A stretch of 7,887 nt of DNA from Candidatus Dormiibacterota bacterium (GTDB taxonomy: Bacteria > Chloroflexota > Dormibacteria > Dormibacterales > Dormibacteraceae), in contig PLYD01000126.1 of assembly GCA_003151665.1 (NCBI GenBank), positions 5,673-13,559 of the forward strand, given 5' to 3'. Position numbers and translations under genes: made by a program. Positions 1 to 6,050 of this stretch are shown in pieces. The notes under the pieces are model-generated. The model was given only the letters and a program-made list of their open reading frames with translations. It ran no database searches and was not told the DNA's origin. Within the stretch, counting starts at the first letter, position 1. Each line of letters starts with the position of its first letter.

Positions 1-1263
1 CTTTGTGTGCATCCGGATTACCTCGACTCTGTCGACGGAGTGCGCGACCAGCTGAGCGGGGTGGAGCACTTTGTGAGTCTTGGGCCGGCAGGCGGTCGGA
101 AGGGGTGGAAGGAGTACGAGGCCGCAGTCAGCGAGACGAAGCCGGAGTTCAAGCGGCCGGAAATTGCTGAGAGCGACCTTCTCACGATCAACTACACGAG
201 TGGAACGACGGCCAAGCCGAAGGGCGTGATGATCACGCACCGAAACGCCTGGGCCAACGCCGTTGGGACACTCGTCCACTTTCACATCACAGTCGACGAC
301 CGATACCTGTGGACGCTGCCGATGTTCCACGCCAACGGGTGGACCTTCGTGTGGATCATCACGGCTGTCGGTGGAACGCATATCTGCCTGCCGAAGGTCG
401 AACCGGTGCGCGTCTTCGACCTCATCCGCAAAGAGAAGGTCGGCTGGCTGTGCGCGGCGCCTACCATCCTGATCGCGCTGGCCAACGCGCCGGCGGACGT
501 TCGAGGCGTCGTACCGAAAGGGGTGCAGGTCATCACGGCGGGGGCGGCGCCCGCGGCGGCGACCATCGAGCGCATGGAAGGAGATCTCGGCTGGGAGGTC
601 ACACAGGTTTATGGGTTGACCGAGACCGCCCCGTTCATCACCATCTGCGAGCCTCGGCCGGAGCACAAGAAGCTCGGCATGACCGAGCGCGGGATCATCA
701 AAGCACTGACCGGAGTCGAGCTGATCACGTCAGGTGAATTGCGGGTTGTCGATGGCGATGGTAAGGATGTGCCTGCGGACGGCGCGTCTCTAGGCGAGAT
801 CGTGGCGCGCGGCAACGTGATCATGGAGGGCTACTACAACGACCCGGAAGCGACCAAGAAAGTCATGGGCGATGGCTGGTTCCACACTGGCGATGCGGCG
901 GTGCTGCATCCGGACGGCTACGTCGAGATCCGTGATCGCATCAAGGACGTGATCATCAGCGGGGGAGAGAACATCTCCAGCCTGGAGGTCGAAGGCGTTT
1001 TGCTGCGGCACCCGGCGGTGCAGGAGGCCGCGATCGTCGGCCTGCCTCACGAAAAGTGGGGGGAGGCGCCGCACGCCTACGTGGTGTTGAAGGCAGGGGC
1101 CACAGCCACTGAAGCGGAGCTGATCAAGCTGTGCCGGGACCGGCTGGCTCACTTCAAAGCGCCACACAGCGTGACCTTCGTGCAAGAGCTGCCGAAGACA
1201 GCGACGGGGAAGATCCAGAAGTTCGTGCTGCGAAAGGGAGCGGCCGCAGTCGTCAGGCAGTAG
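1..1263 (+). CDS. Acyl-CoA synthetase (AMP-forming), 5'-truncated
   Basis: This ANL-superfamily enzyme activates a fatty or other carboxylic acid to its acyl-CoA through an acyl-adenylate, using ATP and CoA. The reading frame is open from base 1, so the N-terminal part lies outside the window; a GTG at position 7 is internal, not a start. About 420 residues remain. Visible motifs in order are the phosphate-binding loop YTSGTTAKPKG (nt 193-225), PMFHANGW (about 319-342), YGLTET (about 610-627), GWFHTGD (about 874-894), RIKDVIISGGENISSLEVE (about 937-993), and LPKTATGKIQK near the C-terminus, whose GK lysine (nt 1210-1212) is the adenylation lysine. The FHANGW segment followed by GGTHICLPKVEP is typical of the medium/long-chain and butyrate-CoA ligase branch (AlkK-like). 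The phosphate loop has Ala where Gly is usual (TTAKPKG). It ends tail to tail with the DCC gene. Chain-length specificity cannot be read from the sequence. Confidence 0.93.
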   Translation, partial: LCVHPDYLDSVDGVRDQLSGVEHFVSLGPAGGRKGWKEYEAAVSETKPEFKRPEIAESDLLTINYTSGTTAKPKGVMITHRNAWANAVGTLVHFHITVDDRYLWTLPMFHANGWTFVWIITAVGGTHICLPKVEPVRVFDLIRKEKVGWLCAAPTILIALANAPADVRGVVPKGVQVITAGAAPAAATIERMEGDLGWEVTQVYGLTETAPFITICEPRPEHKKLGMTERGIIKALTGVELITSGELRVVDGDGKDVPADGASLGEIVARGNVIMEGYYNDPEATKKVMGDGWFHTGDAAVLHPDGYVEIRDRIKDVIISGGENISSLEVEGVLLRHPAVQEAAIVGLPHEKWGEAPHAYVVLKAGATATEAELIKLCRDRLAHFKAPHSVTFVQELPKTATGKIQKFVLRKGAAAVVRQ

Positions 1264-1285
1264 ACCTCCGTAACTCGCGTCGCCA

Positions 1286-1630
1286 CTACCACCAAGCGCG
1301 TCTCCTCGCGACCCTCGCGTAATACCGATCCTCAACCCACCGAAACAGCGGCACCAAGTACAGCGATCCAAGCACCCGCCACCCTCCACCCAGCTCCCTC
1401 AGCACCCGATTGATCGCCGCCGCGCCCTCAAACTTCCGCCCACCCTTCTCCACCGCCCACGCCGCCCGATCGACCTCCTCACGGGTGAGGCCGACCGATT
1501 CGATCAGCCCCGCCTCCTGGTTGGCCCTCACCACGACCCGCCCACGCGCCGACCGCTCCACCCACCCCGCCAGCCGCGCGCAGAATTCGCACTCTGCGTC
1601 GTACACCAGGGTCACCCGGCCATTCACCAC
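1286..1630 (-). CDS. DCC-family (DUF393) thiol-disulfide oxidoreductase-like protein
   Basis: This small soluble protein of 114 residues has the family signature near its N-terminus: a hydrophobic beta strand (VTLVYD), then D11-A-E-C14-E-F-C17, the DxxCxxC motif that names the DCC family. Farther on are a WAVEKGGRKFEGAAA segment and an LxxVPLFRWVEDRYYxxVARRR tail, both usual in the family. DCC proteins are predicted to have a thioredoxin-like fold with a redox-active Cys pair, but their physiological substrates are mostly unknown. No signal peptide or membrane segment is visible. The start is taken as the first GTG (1630-1628), which lies six bases after a candidate -10 box; a second GTG follows at once (1627-1625), three bases after GGAGG. 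An in-frame TAG upstream (1642-1640) limits the start. The ATG at 1623-1621 is out of frame. The gene is divergent from the ligase at 1655 and convergent with the ligase ending at 1263. Confidence 0.85.
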   Translation of the reverse strand: MVNGRVTLVYDAECEFCARLAGWVERSARGRVVVRANQEAGLIESVGLTREEVDRAAWAVEKGGRKFEGAAAINRVLRELGGGWRVLGSLYLVPLFRWVEDRYYARVARRRAWW

Positions 1631-1654
1631 CCTCCGAAACTACACTGACACCTG
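1631..1654. promoter_or_regulatory. Candidate overlapping divergent leaderless promoters
   Basis: The whole space between the divergent genes is 24 bp. On the plus strand TACACT (1641-1646) matches the TANNNT form of a -10 box, and the ATG at 1655 lies eight bases after it, where transcription would begin. On the minus strand TAGTTT (1642-1637) also matches TANNNT, and the GTG at 1630 lies six bases after it. The two boxes overlap by two bases. No good -35 box is seen on either strand; any such element would lie inside the opposite gene. The ATG at 1655 has no Shine-Dalgarno sequence before it. Leaderless transcripts of this kind are known in Actinomycetota and related groups. The assignment is inference from motif spacing alone. 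Confidence 0.45.
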
Positions 1655-3184
1655 ATGGGGGGCCTGGATCTGCCTGAGCGCTACAACGTCGGCGCCGACC
1701 TCCTCCACCGCAACCTGAAGACGCGCGCCGCGAAGGTCGCCATCCATTCAGCCGTCGGTGACGTCACCTATGGCGCCCTCTGCCAGCTGGCCTGCGGCGC
1801 CGCGCGCACCCTCGCGGACCTCGGCGTCCGCCGAGAGGAGCGCGTCCTGATCGTCGCCTACGACAGCCCGGGCTGGGTAGCCTCCTTCCTAGGCGCGATC
1901 TGGATGGGCGCCGTCCCCGTCCCCGTCAACCCCCTCCTCCAGCACAGCGAGGACTACGACCACTACCTCGACGACTCGCTGGCCCGCGTCGTGGTGGTTG
2001 ACGGTGCCACCGAAGAGAAGCTGACCGCGGCCGCAACCCGCGCACACACCAAGCCCGCCCTGCTGCGCATCGACCAGATCACCGCGGGTCCGGACATTCC
2101 AGTGGCGCCAACGCGCAGGGACGACATGGCCTTCTGGCTCTACAGCTCCGGCTCGACCGGCAAGCCGAAGGCGGTGGTCCACCTCCAGCACGACATCCCA
2201 TACACCTGCGTCACGTACGGAGACCAGGTCCTCGGCATCAACGAGACCGACATCACCTTCTCGACCACCGGCCTCTTCCACGCCTACGGCTTCGGCAACA
2301 ACCTCACCATGCCCTACTGGGTCGGCGCAACCACCGTCCTGCATGCGGGGCGCAACACGCCGGCCACTGCCCTCGACACCATCGAGAAGCGGCGCCCAAC
2401 CCTGTTCTTCTCAGCCCCAACCCTCTACAACGCGATCCTCAACTTCGAAGGGGCGAAGGACCGCGACCTCTCATCGATCCGCCACTGCGTAGCTGCAGCC
2501 GAAGCGCTGCCCGCGGAGGTTTGGCGCCGGTGGAAAGACGCTTTCGGCCTGACGATCCTGGACGGCATCGGCTCCACGGAGATGCTGCACATCTACTGCT
2601 CCAACCGGTTGGACGACGTCCGGCCCGGATCCAGCGGCAAGCCGGTCCCCGGTTACGAGCTGAAAATCCTCGACGACACAGGCAAGGCGGTGCCAACGGA
2701 CGAGGCGGGCGATCTCTACGTGAAAGGTGACAGCGCCTTGTCGCTCTACTGGGCGCAACATGAAAAGTCCAAGCGCTCAGTGTTGGGCGAATGGTTCTTC
2801 ACCGGCGACCGGTATCGCATGGACGACGACGGTTACTACTGGTACGAGGGCCGCTCCGACGACATGATCAAGGTCAGCGGCCTGTGGGTTTCGCCGATCG
2901 AGATCGAGTCGGTGCTCCTGGAGCACCCTGCGGTTGGCGAGAGTGCAGTGGTCGGAATCGACGTCGATGGGTTCACGAAGATCAAGGCGTTCGTCATCAC
3001 CAAGGGTGCGGCTGCTCCCGACGATTCGCTGGTGGCCGAGCTCCAGGAACACTGCAAGTCACGCCTGCAGCGCTTCCAGTACCCGCACTTGATCGACTTT
3101 GTGCAGGACCTACCGAAAACCGCGACCGGCAAGATCCAGCGCTACAAGCTGCGCGAGCCAGCTCGCGAAACGGCGTCGGCGTAG
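1655..3184 (+). CDS. Benzoate-CoA ligase-family AMP-forming acyl-CoA ligase
   Basis: This 509-residue ligase converts a carboxylic acid, ATP and CoA to acyl-CoA, AMP and PPi. It resembles the benzoate-CoA ligase family in length (about 520) and motifs: N-terminal LPERYNVGADLLHRN, the phosphate loop YSSGSTGKPKA (163-173), LFHAYGFGN, PTLFFSAPTLYN, the distinctive DGIGSTEMLH (303-312), the KPVPGYELKILDD segment, FTGDRYRMDDDGYYWYEGR with ribose-binding D385 and hinge-region R400, and the C-terminal LPKTATGKIQR with catalytic K493. The phosphate loop ends in Ala173 where Gly is usual. The ATG is chosen because the family-conserved LPERYN begins six residues after it; it may be translated without a leader. 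The stop codon shares one base with the leuB start, so the two are probably translationally coupled. The family includes benzoate, hydroxybenzoate and other aryl or short acyl ligases. No ring-cleavage or benzoyl-CoA genes are visible here, so an aromatic substrate is not assured. Confidence 0.88.
   Translation: MGGLDLPERYNVGADLLHRNLKTRAAKVAIHSAVGDVTYGALCQLACGAARTLADLGVRREERVLIVAYDSPGWVASFLGAIWMGAVPVPVNPLLQHSEDYDHYLDDSLARVVVVDGATEEKLTAAATRAHTKPALLRIDQITAGPDIPVAPTRRDDMAFWLYSSGSTGKPKAVVHLQHDIPYTCVTYGDQVLGINETDITFSTTGLFHAYGFGNNLTMPYWVGATTVLHAGRNTPATALDTIEKRRPTLFFSAPTLYNAILNFEGAKDRDLSSIRHCVAAAEALPAEVWRRWKDAFGLTILDGIGSTEMLHIYCSNRLDDVRPGSSGKPVPGYELKILDDTGKAVPTDEAGDLYVKGDSALSLYWAQHEKSKRSVLGEWFFTGDRYRMDDDGYYWYEGRSDDMIKVSGLWVSPIEIESVLLEHPAVGESAVVGIDVDGFTKIKAFVITKGAAAPDDSLVAELQEHCKSRLQRFQYPHLIDFVQDLPKTATGKIQRYKLREPARETASA
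3152..3167 (+). other. Short GC hairpin just before the leuB start
   Basis: CGCGAG (3152-3157) and CTCGCG (3162-3167) form a perfect six-base-pair stem with the four-base loop CCAG. It lies at the 3' end of the ligase gene, 16 bases before the GTG of leuB. No T-tract follows, so it is not an intrinsic terminator. It could affect coupled translation initiation, or be a chance product of codons for REPARE in GC-rich DNA. Confidence 0.25.
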
Positions 3185-4215
3185 TGTCGAAGAAGATTGC
3201 TGTGCTGCCCTGCGACGGAGCGGGGAAGGAGGTCGTACCGGAAGCGATCAAGGTGCTGCGGGCCGCCGGCGCCGACTTCGAGTTCGAGGAGTTCGACGTC
3301 AACGCCGACGCCTACCTCCGCGACGGAGTCCCAATTACCGACAAGGTGTGGTCGCAGCTGGCCAAGGCGGATTCGATTCTCTTCGGTGCCGTCGGCGACG
3401 AACGTGTCAATCACACGAACTATCTCGCCGGCGTGCTGTTGCGCCTTCGCTTCGAGCTCGACCTCTACGTCAATCTCCGGCCCGCCAAGCTCTACGACGA
3501 TCGCCTTTCGCCACTGCGTCGTGAGGATCGCCGCCACGTCGACCTGCTAACGGTTCGGGAGAACACCGAAGGCCTATATGTCGGCATGGGCGGGCGCTTC
3601 AAGAAAGGAACGCAGGACGAGATCGCAACACAGGAAGACATCAACACCCACCTCGGAGTGACGCGCATCCTGGAGCACGCATTTCAAGTCGCGCGTCGCG
3701 AGGTCGTGATGATCGACAAGTCCAACGCCATGACCTACGCGGGAGGCCTCTGGCAGGAACGCTGGAAGGCCGTGGCCGCACAGCACCCGAAGACGAAAAC
3801 ACGTCACCTGCTCGTTGATGCCGCTGCGATGCAGCTCGTGAAGGACCCGAGCCAGTTCGACGTCATCGTCACCGGAAATCTTTTTGGCGACATCCTGTCC
3901 GACCTCACCGCGGAACTCGTCGGTGGGATGGGTATCGCGCCCTCCGCCAACATCAATCCCAAGACGGGCCGGGGACTCTTCGAGCCCGTCCACGGCACCG
4001 CGCCCGACATCGCCGGGAAAGGGCTCGTCAACCCGGTCGGAGCGATCCTGAGCGCATCTATGATGGTGAGACACCTGGGTGATCCTCAAATGGCAGACGC
4101 GATCGAGGCTGCGGTCGAATCGGCCATCCGAGCGCGTGAATGCACGCGCGACATCGGAGGCAACCTTTCCACGTCCCAGGCTGGAGATGCGGTCGTTAAG
4201 AGGCTGAGGGGTTAA
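3184..4215 (+). CDS. leuB: 3-isopropylmalate dehydrogenase-type beta-decarboxylating dehydrogenase
   Basis: This enzyme oxidises and decarboxylates a 3-substituted malate to a 2-oxoacid; in leucine synthesis, 3-isopropylmalate becomes 2-oxoisocaproate. From the GTG at 3184 it has 343 residues, normal for the family. That start overlaps the upstream TAG by one base, and the next residues SKKIAVLP are the usual first strand, so the 131-codon upstream extension of the open frame is rejected. Substrate and catalytic residues are R89 and R99 (in LRFELDLYVNLRP), R125 and Y132 (in RENTEGLY), K179 (DKSNAM), D212, and metal-binding D236 and D240 (NLFGDILSD). The HGTAPDIAG block (270-278) with D275-I276 indicates NAD+ rather than NADP+. 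The RENTEGLY form is that of archaeal, deltaproteobacterial and homoisocitrate-type members rather than the Thermus/E. coli LeuB form. L85-L86 keep the hydrophobic pair that contacts the isopropyl group in LeuB. Residue C10 replaces a usual Gly in GDGIG. Homoisocitrate or 3-methylmalate dehydrogenase are alternatives. Confidence 0.87.
   Translation: MSKKIAVLPCDGAGKEVVPEAIKVLRAAGADFEFEEFDVNADAYLRDGVPITDKVWSQLAKADSILFGAVGDERVNHTNYLAGVLLRLRFELDLYVNLRPAKLYDDRLSPLRREDRRHVDLLTVRENTEGLYVGMGGRFKKGTQDEIATQEDINTHLGVTRILEHAFQVARREVVMIDKSNAMTYAGGLWQERWKAVAAQHPKTKTRHLLVDAAAMQLVKDPSQFDVIVTGNLFGDILSDLTAELVGGMGIAPSANINPKTGRGLFEPVHGTAPDIAGKGLVNPVGAILSASMMVRHLGDPQMADAIEAAVESAIRARECTRDIGGNLSTSQAGDAVVKRLRG
4206..4211 (+). 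promoter_or_regulatory. Ribosome binding site of leuC
   Basis: GAGGGG lies eight bases before the ATG at 4220 and overlaps the last codons of leuB. It is the clearest Shine-Dalgarno sequence in the operon and supports ATG 4220 over the in-frame ATGs at 4226 and 4232. Confidence 0.6.
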
Positions 4216-4219
4216 CCAG

Positions 4220-5509
4220 ATGGGCATGACGATGACCGAGAAGATCCTGGCTCGGGGCGCCGGGCGCGAAAGCGTCGTCCCCGGTGACCTGGTGCTGGCC
4301 AAGATCGACTTCGCGATGGGCCACGACCTCACCATCCCGCCTGCCGGCAGGATCATGCGCGAGCAGATGGGCGCGGAGAAGATCTGGGACCCAGACCGCG
4401 TCGCGGTGACCCAGGACCATTTCCAGCCGGCGAAGGACGCTGCCAGCGCGACCCTCGGCCGCCTGACGCGCGAGTTCTCGCACGACATGGGTATCAAGTG
4501 GTACTTCGAGGTGGGGCAGGGGGGTATCTGCCATACGGTTCTGCCCGAGCATGGGCTGGTCCTGCCGGGCGAGCTGGTTGTCGGCGCCGACTCACACAGC
4601 TGCACGTATGGCGCGCTCAACAACTTCGCGACCGGCATCGGCTCCACCGATCTGGCCTGCGTGTTCGCGCTAGGCGAGCTGTGGTTCCGGGTGCCCGAGA
4701 CGCTCAAGTTCGTCTATCACAACCGCCTCAAAGAGTGGGTCGAGGCGAAGGATCTCATCCTCTATGTCATAGGTCAGATCGGCGTCGACGGCGCCCGGTC
4801 GAAGGCGATGGAGCACACAGGCGAGGCCCTGCGCCACATCGATATGGAAGCCCGGCTGACCATGACGAATATGGCGATCGAGGCAGGCGCTAAGAACGGG
4901 ATCATGGAGTTCGACGAAGTCACCAAGCAGTACCTCGACGGACGAGCCAAGCGAGCCTACACGCCAGTCGCCTCCGACCCCGACGCGACGTACGAGAAGG
5001 TGTTCGAGTTCGATGCGGAGAAGGTCGAGCTCGGCGTCGCCAAGCCGATGTCGCCGGACAACTACGCGCCACTCTCCGAGGTTGCGGGCACACGGCTCGA
5101 CCAGGTCTTCATCGGCTCATGCACCAACTCGCGTATCACCGACCTGCGCCGCGCGGCGGCCGTCCTCGACGGCCACAAGGTTGCGCCCGGCGTCCGGCTG
5201 ATCATCACCCCGTCCTCACATCAGGTCGCCATCCAGGCCGAGAAAGAAGGCTTGATCGGAATCTTCCTGGCCTCAGGGGCCGCATGGACAACCGCCACAT
5301 GCGGCGCATGTCTCGGCGGCCACATGGGCGTGCTCGGCGAGGGAGAGGTCTGCCTCAGCACCACCAACCGCAACTTCCCTGGCCGCATGGGCCATCCCAA
5401 GGCAATGGTCTATCTCTCCAATCCTGCGGTGGCTGCGGCAAGCGCGGTCACGGGCGTCATCACGCACCCCGGAGAGGTGCTGAAGAAGATGCCGGCGGGG
5501 ATCGCATGA
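4220..5509 (+). CDS. leuC: 3-isopropylmalate dehydratase large subunit (LeuC/HacA type)
   Basis: This is the iron-sulfur catalytic subunit of the two-subunit hydro-lyase that moves the hydroxyl of a 2-alkylmalate to the 3 position by dehydration and rehydration. At 429 residues it has the short form of the aconitase superfamily (archaeal LeuC/HacA, about 420) rather than the E. coli LeuC form (about 466). The three ligands of the 4Fe-4S cluster are C301 (in GSCTNSR), C361 and C364 (in TCGACLGGH). Other family blocks are the early DFAMGHDLT region, VTQDHFQPAKD, GGICHTVLPEH, VGADSHSCTYGALNNFATGIGSTD and TTNRNFPGRMGH. It begins four bases after the leuB stop and overlaps leuD by four bases (ATGA), the usual arrangement for partner subunits. 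LeuC-type and homoaconitase large subunits cannot be separated reliably by eye; the neighbours lacking obvious lysine genes make isopropylmalate or citramalate more likely. The [4Fe-4S] cluster implies cytoplasmic, oxygen-sensitive activity. Confidence 0.9.
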   Translation: MGMTMTEKILARGAGRESVVPGDLVLAKIDFAMGHDLTIPPAGRIMREQMGAEKIWDPDRVAVTQDHFQPAKDAASATLGRLTREFSHDMGIKWYFEVGQGGICHTVLPEHGLVLPGELVVGADSHSCTYGALNNFATGIGSTDLACVFALGELWFRVPETLKFVYHNRLKEWVEAKDLILYVIGQIGVDGARSKAMEHTGEALRHIDMEARLTMTNMAIEAGAKNGIMEFDEVTKQYLDGRAKRAYTPVASDPDATYEKVFEFDAEKVELGVAKPMSPDNYAPLSEVAGTRLDQVFIGSCTNSRITDLRRAAAVLDGHKVAPGVRLIITPSSHQVAIQAEKEGLIGIFLASGAAWTTATCGACLGGHMGVLGEGEVCLSTTNRNFPGRMGHPKAMVYLSNPAVAAASAVTGVITHPGEVLKKMPAGIA

Positions 5510-6048
5510 CCGTAGCCAAGGTCGTTCGCGGCCTCACCTGGAAGTTCGGGGCCAACATCGACACCGACCAGATCATCCCTGCGAAGTACGCGATCTACTC
5601 CCTCGATGAGAAAGAGCTCGGCAAGCATGCGATGGAAGGCGTGCCGGGTCGCGAGGGGTGGGCGGCGCAGGTGACGCCAGGGGACATCCTCGTGGCCGAT
5701 TCCAACTTCGGCTGCGGCTCGTCGCGAGAGATCGCCCCGATCGCCATTCGAGGTGCCGGCATCGCGCTGGTGATCGCCGATTCTTACGCGCGCATCTTTT
5801 TTCGCAACGCGATCAACATTGGCTACCCGATCCTCCAGTCGCCTCAGGCGGCCGAGGGAGTGTCAGAAGGCGATGAGCTCGAGGTCGACCTCGAAGAGGG
5901 GGTTATACGGAATTTCACGAAGGGCGACGAGTATCGCTGCGAGGCCTTCCCCTCCTTCATGAACGAGCTCATCCATATGGGCGGTCTCGTGCCGTGGGTG
6001 CGCAAGCGGCTCGAGGAGCGGCGGCAGCTGACCGGGTCACACTCCTGA
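5506..6048 (+). CDS. leuD: 3-isopropylmalate dehydratase small subunit
   Basis: This is the swivelling-domain partner of LeuC; it closes over the substrate and helps set specificity. From ATG 5506 it has 180 residues, between the archaeal (about 165) and E. coli (201) forms. The open frame extends much farther upstream, but that part is antithetic to leuC coding and has no family match. Conserved blocks are FGANIDTDQIIPAKY (14-28) and SNFGCGSSREIAPIA (66-80), which includes the substrate-contacting GCGSSRE. The specificity loop after the first block reads Y28-A-I-Y31. In studied archaeal enzymes this loop is YLV(Y/M)-like in isopropylmalate isomerases and YLRT in homoaconitase, whose Arg binds the extra carboxylate. 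Ile30 occupies the Arg position here, so an uncharged substrate tail is inferred. The start shares ATGA with the leuC stop, and a purine-rich GGCGGGG (5494-5500) precedes it. Confidence 0.9.
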   Translation: MTVAKVVRGLTWKFGANIDTDQIIPAKYAIYSLDEKELGKHAMEGVPGREGWAAQVTPGDILVADSNFGCGSSREIAPIAIRGAGIALVIADSYARIFFRNAINIGYPILQSPQAAEGVSEGDELEVDLEEGVIRNFTKGDEYRCEAFPSFMNELIHMGGLVPWVRKRLEERRQLTGSHS

Positions 6049-6050
6049 CC

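Noticed and set aside
1264..1285. Possible bidirectional terminator between the convergent genes
   Set aside because: The 22-base gap shows no stable stem-loop and no T-tract on either strand.
790..1389. 199-codon minus-strand frame overlapping the end of the first ligase and the DCC gene
   Set aside because: It conflicts with two supported genes and its composition is not protein-like.
1410..1655. 81-codon plus-strand frame opposite the DCC gene
   Set aside because: It has a Ser/Thr/Arg-rich low-complexity composition with no motif, while the minus strand carries the DxxCxxC family signature.
2791..3183. Upstream extension of the leuB frame
   Set aside because: This part lies within the ligase's conserved C-terminal domain in another frame, and the LeuB family begins at the SKKIAVLP strand right after GTG 3184.
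3574..4707. 377-codon minus-strand open frame across the leuB/leuC junction
   Set aside because: It spans two clear plus-strand genes and has no recognisable domain or ribosome binding site; it is an antisense shadow.
5119..5505. Upstream extension of the leuD frame
   Set aside because: It overlaps the leuC region that encodes the Fe-S cysteines; the LeuD family match begins right after ATG 5506.
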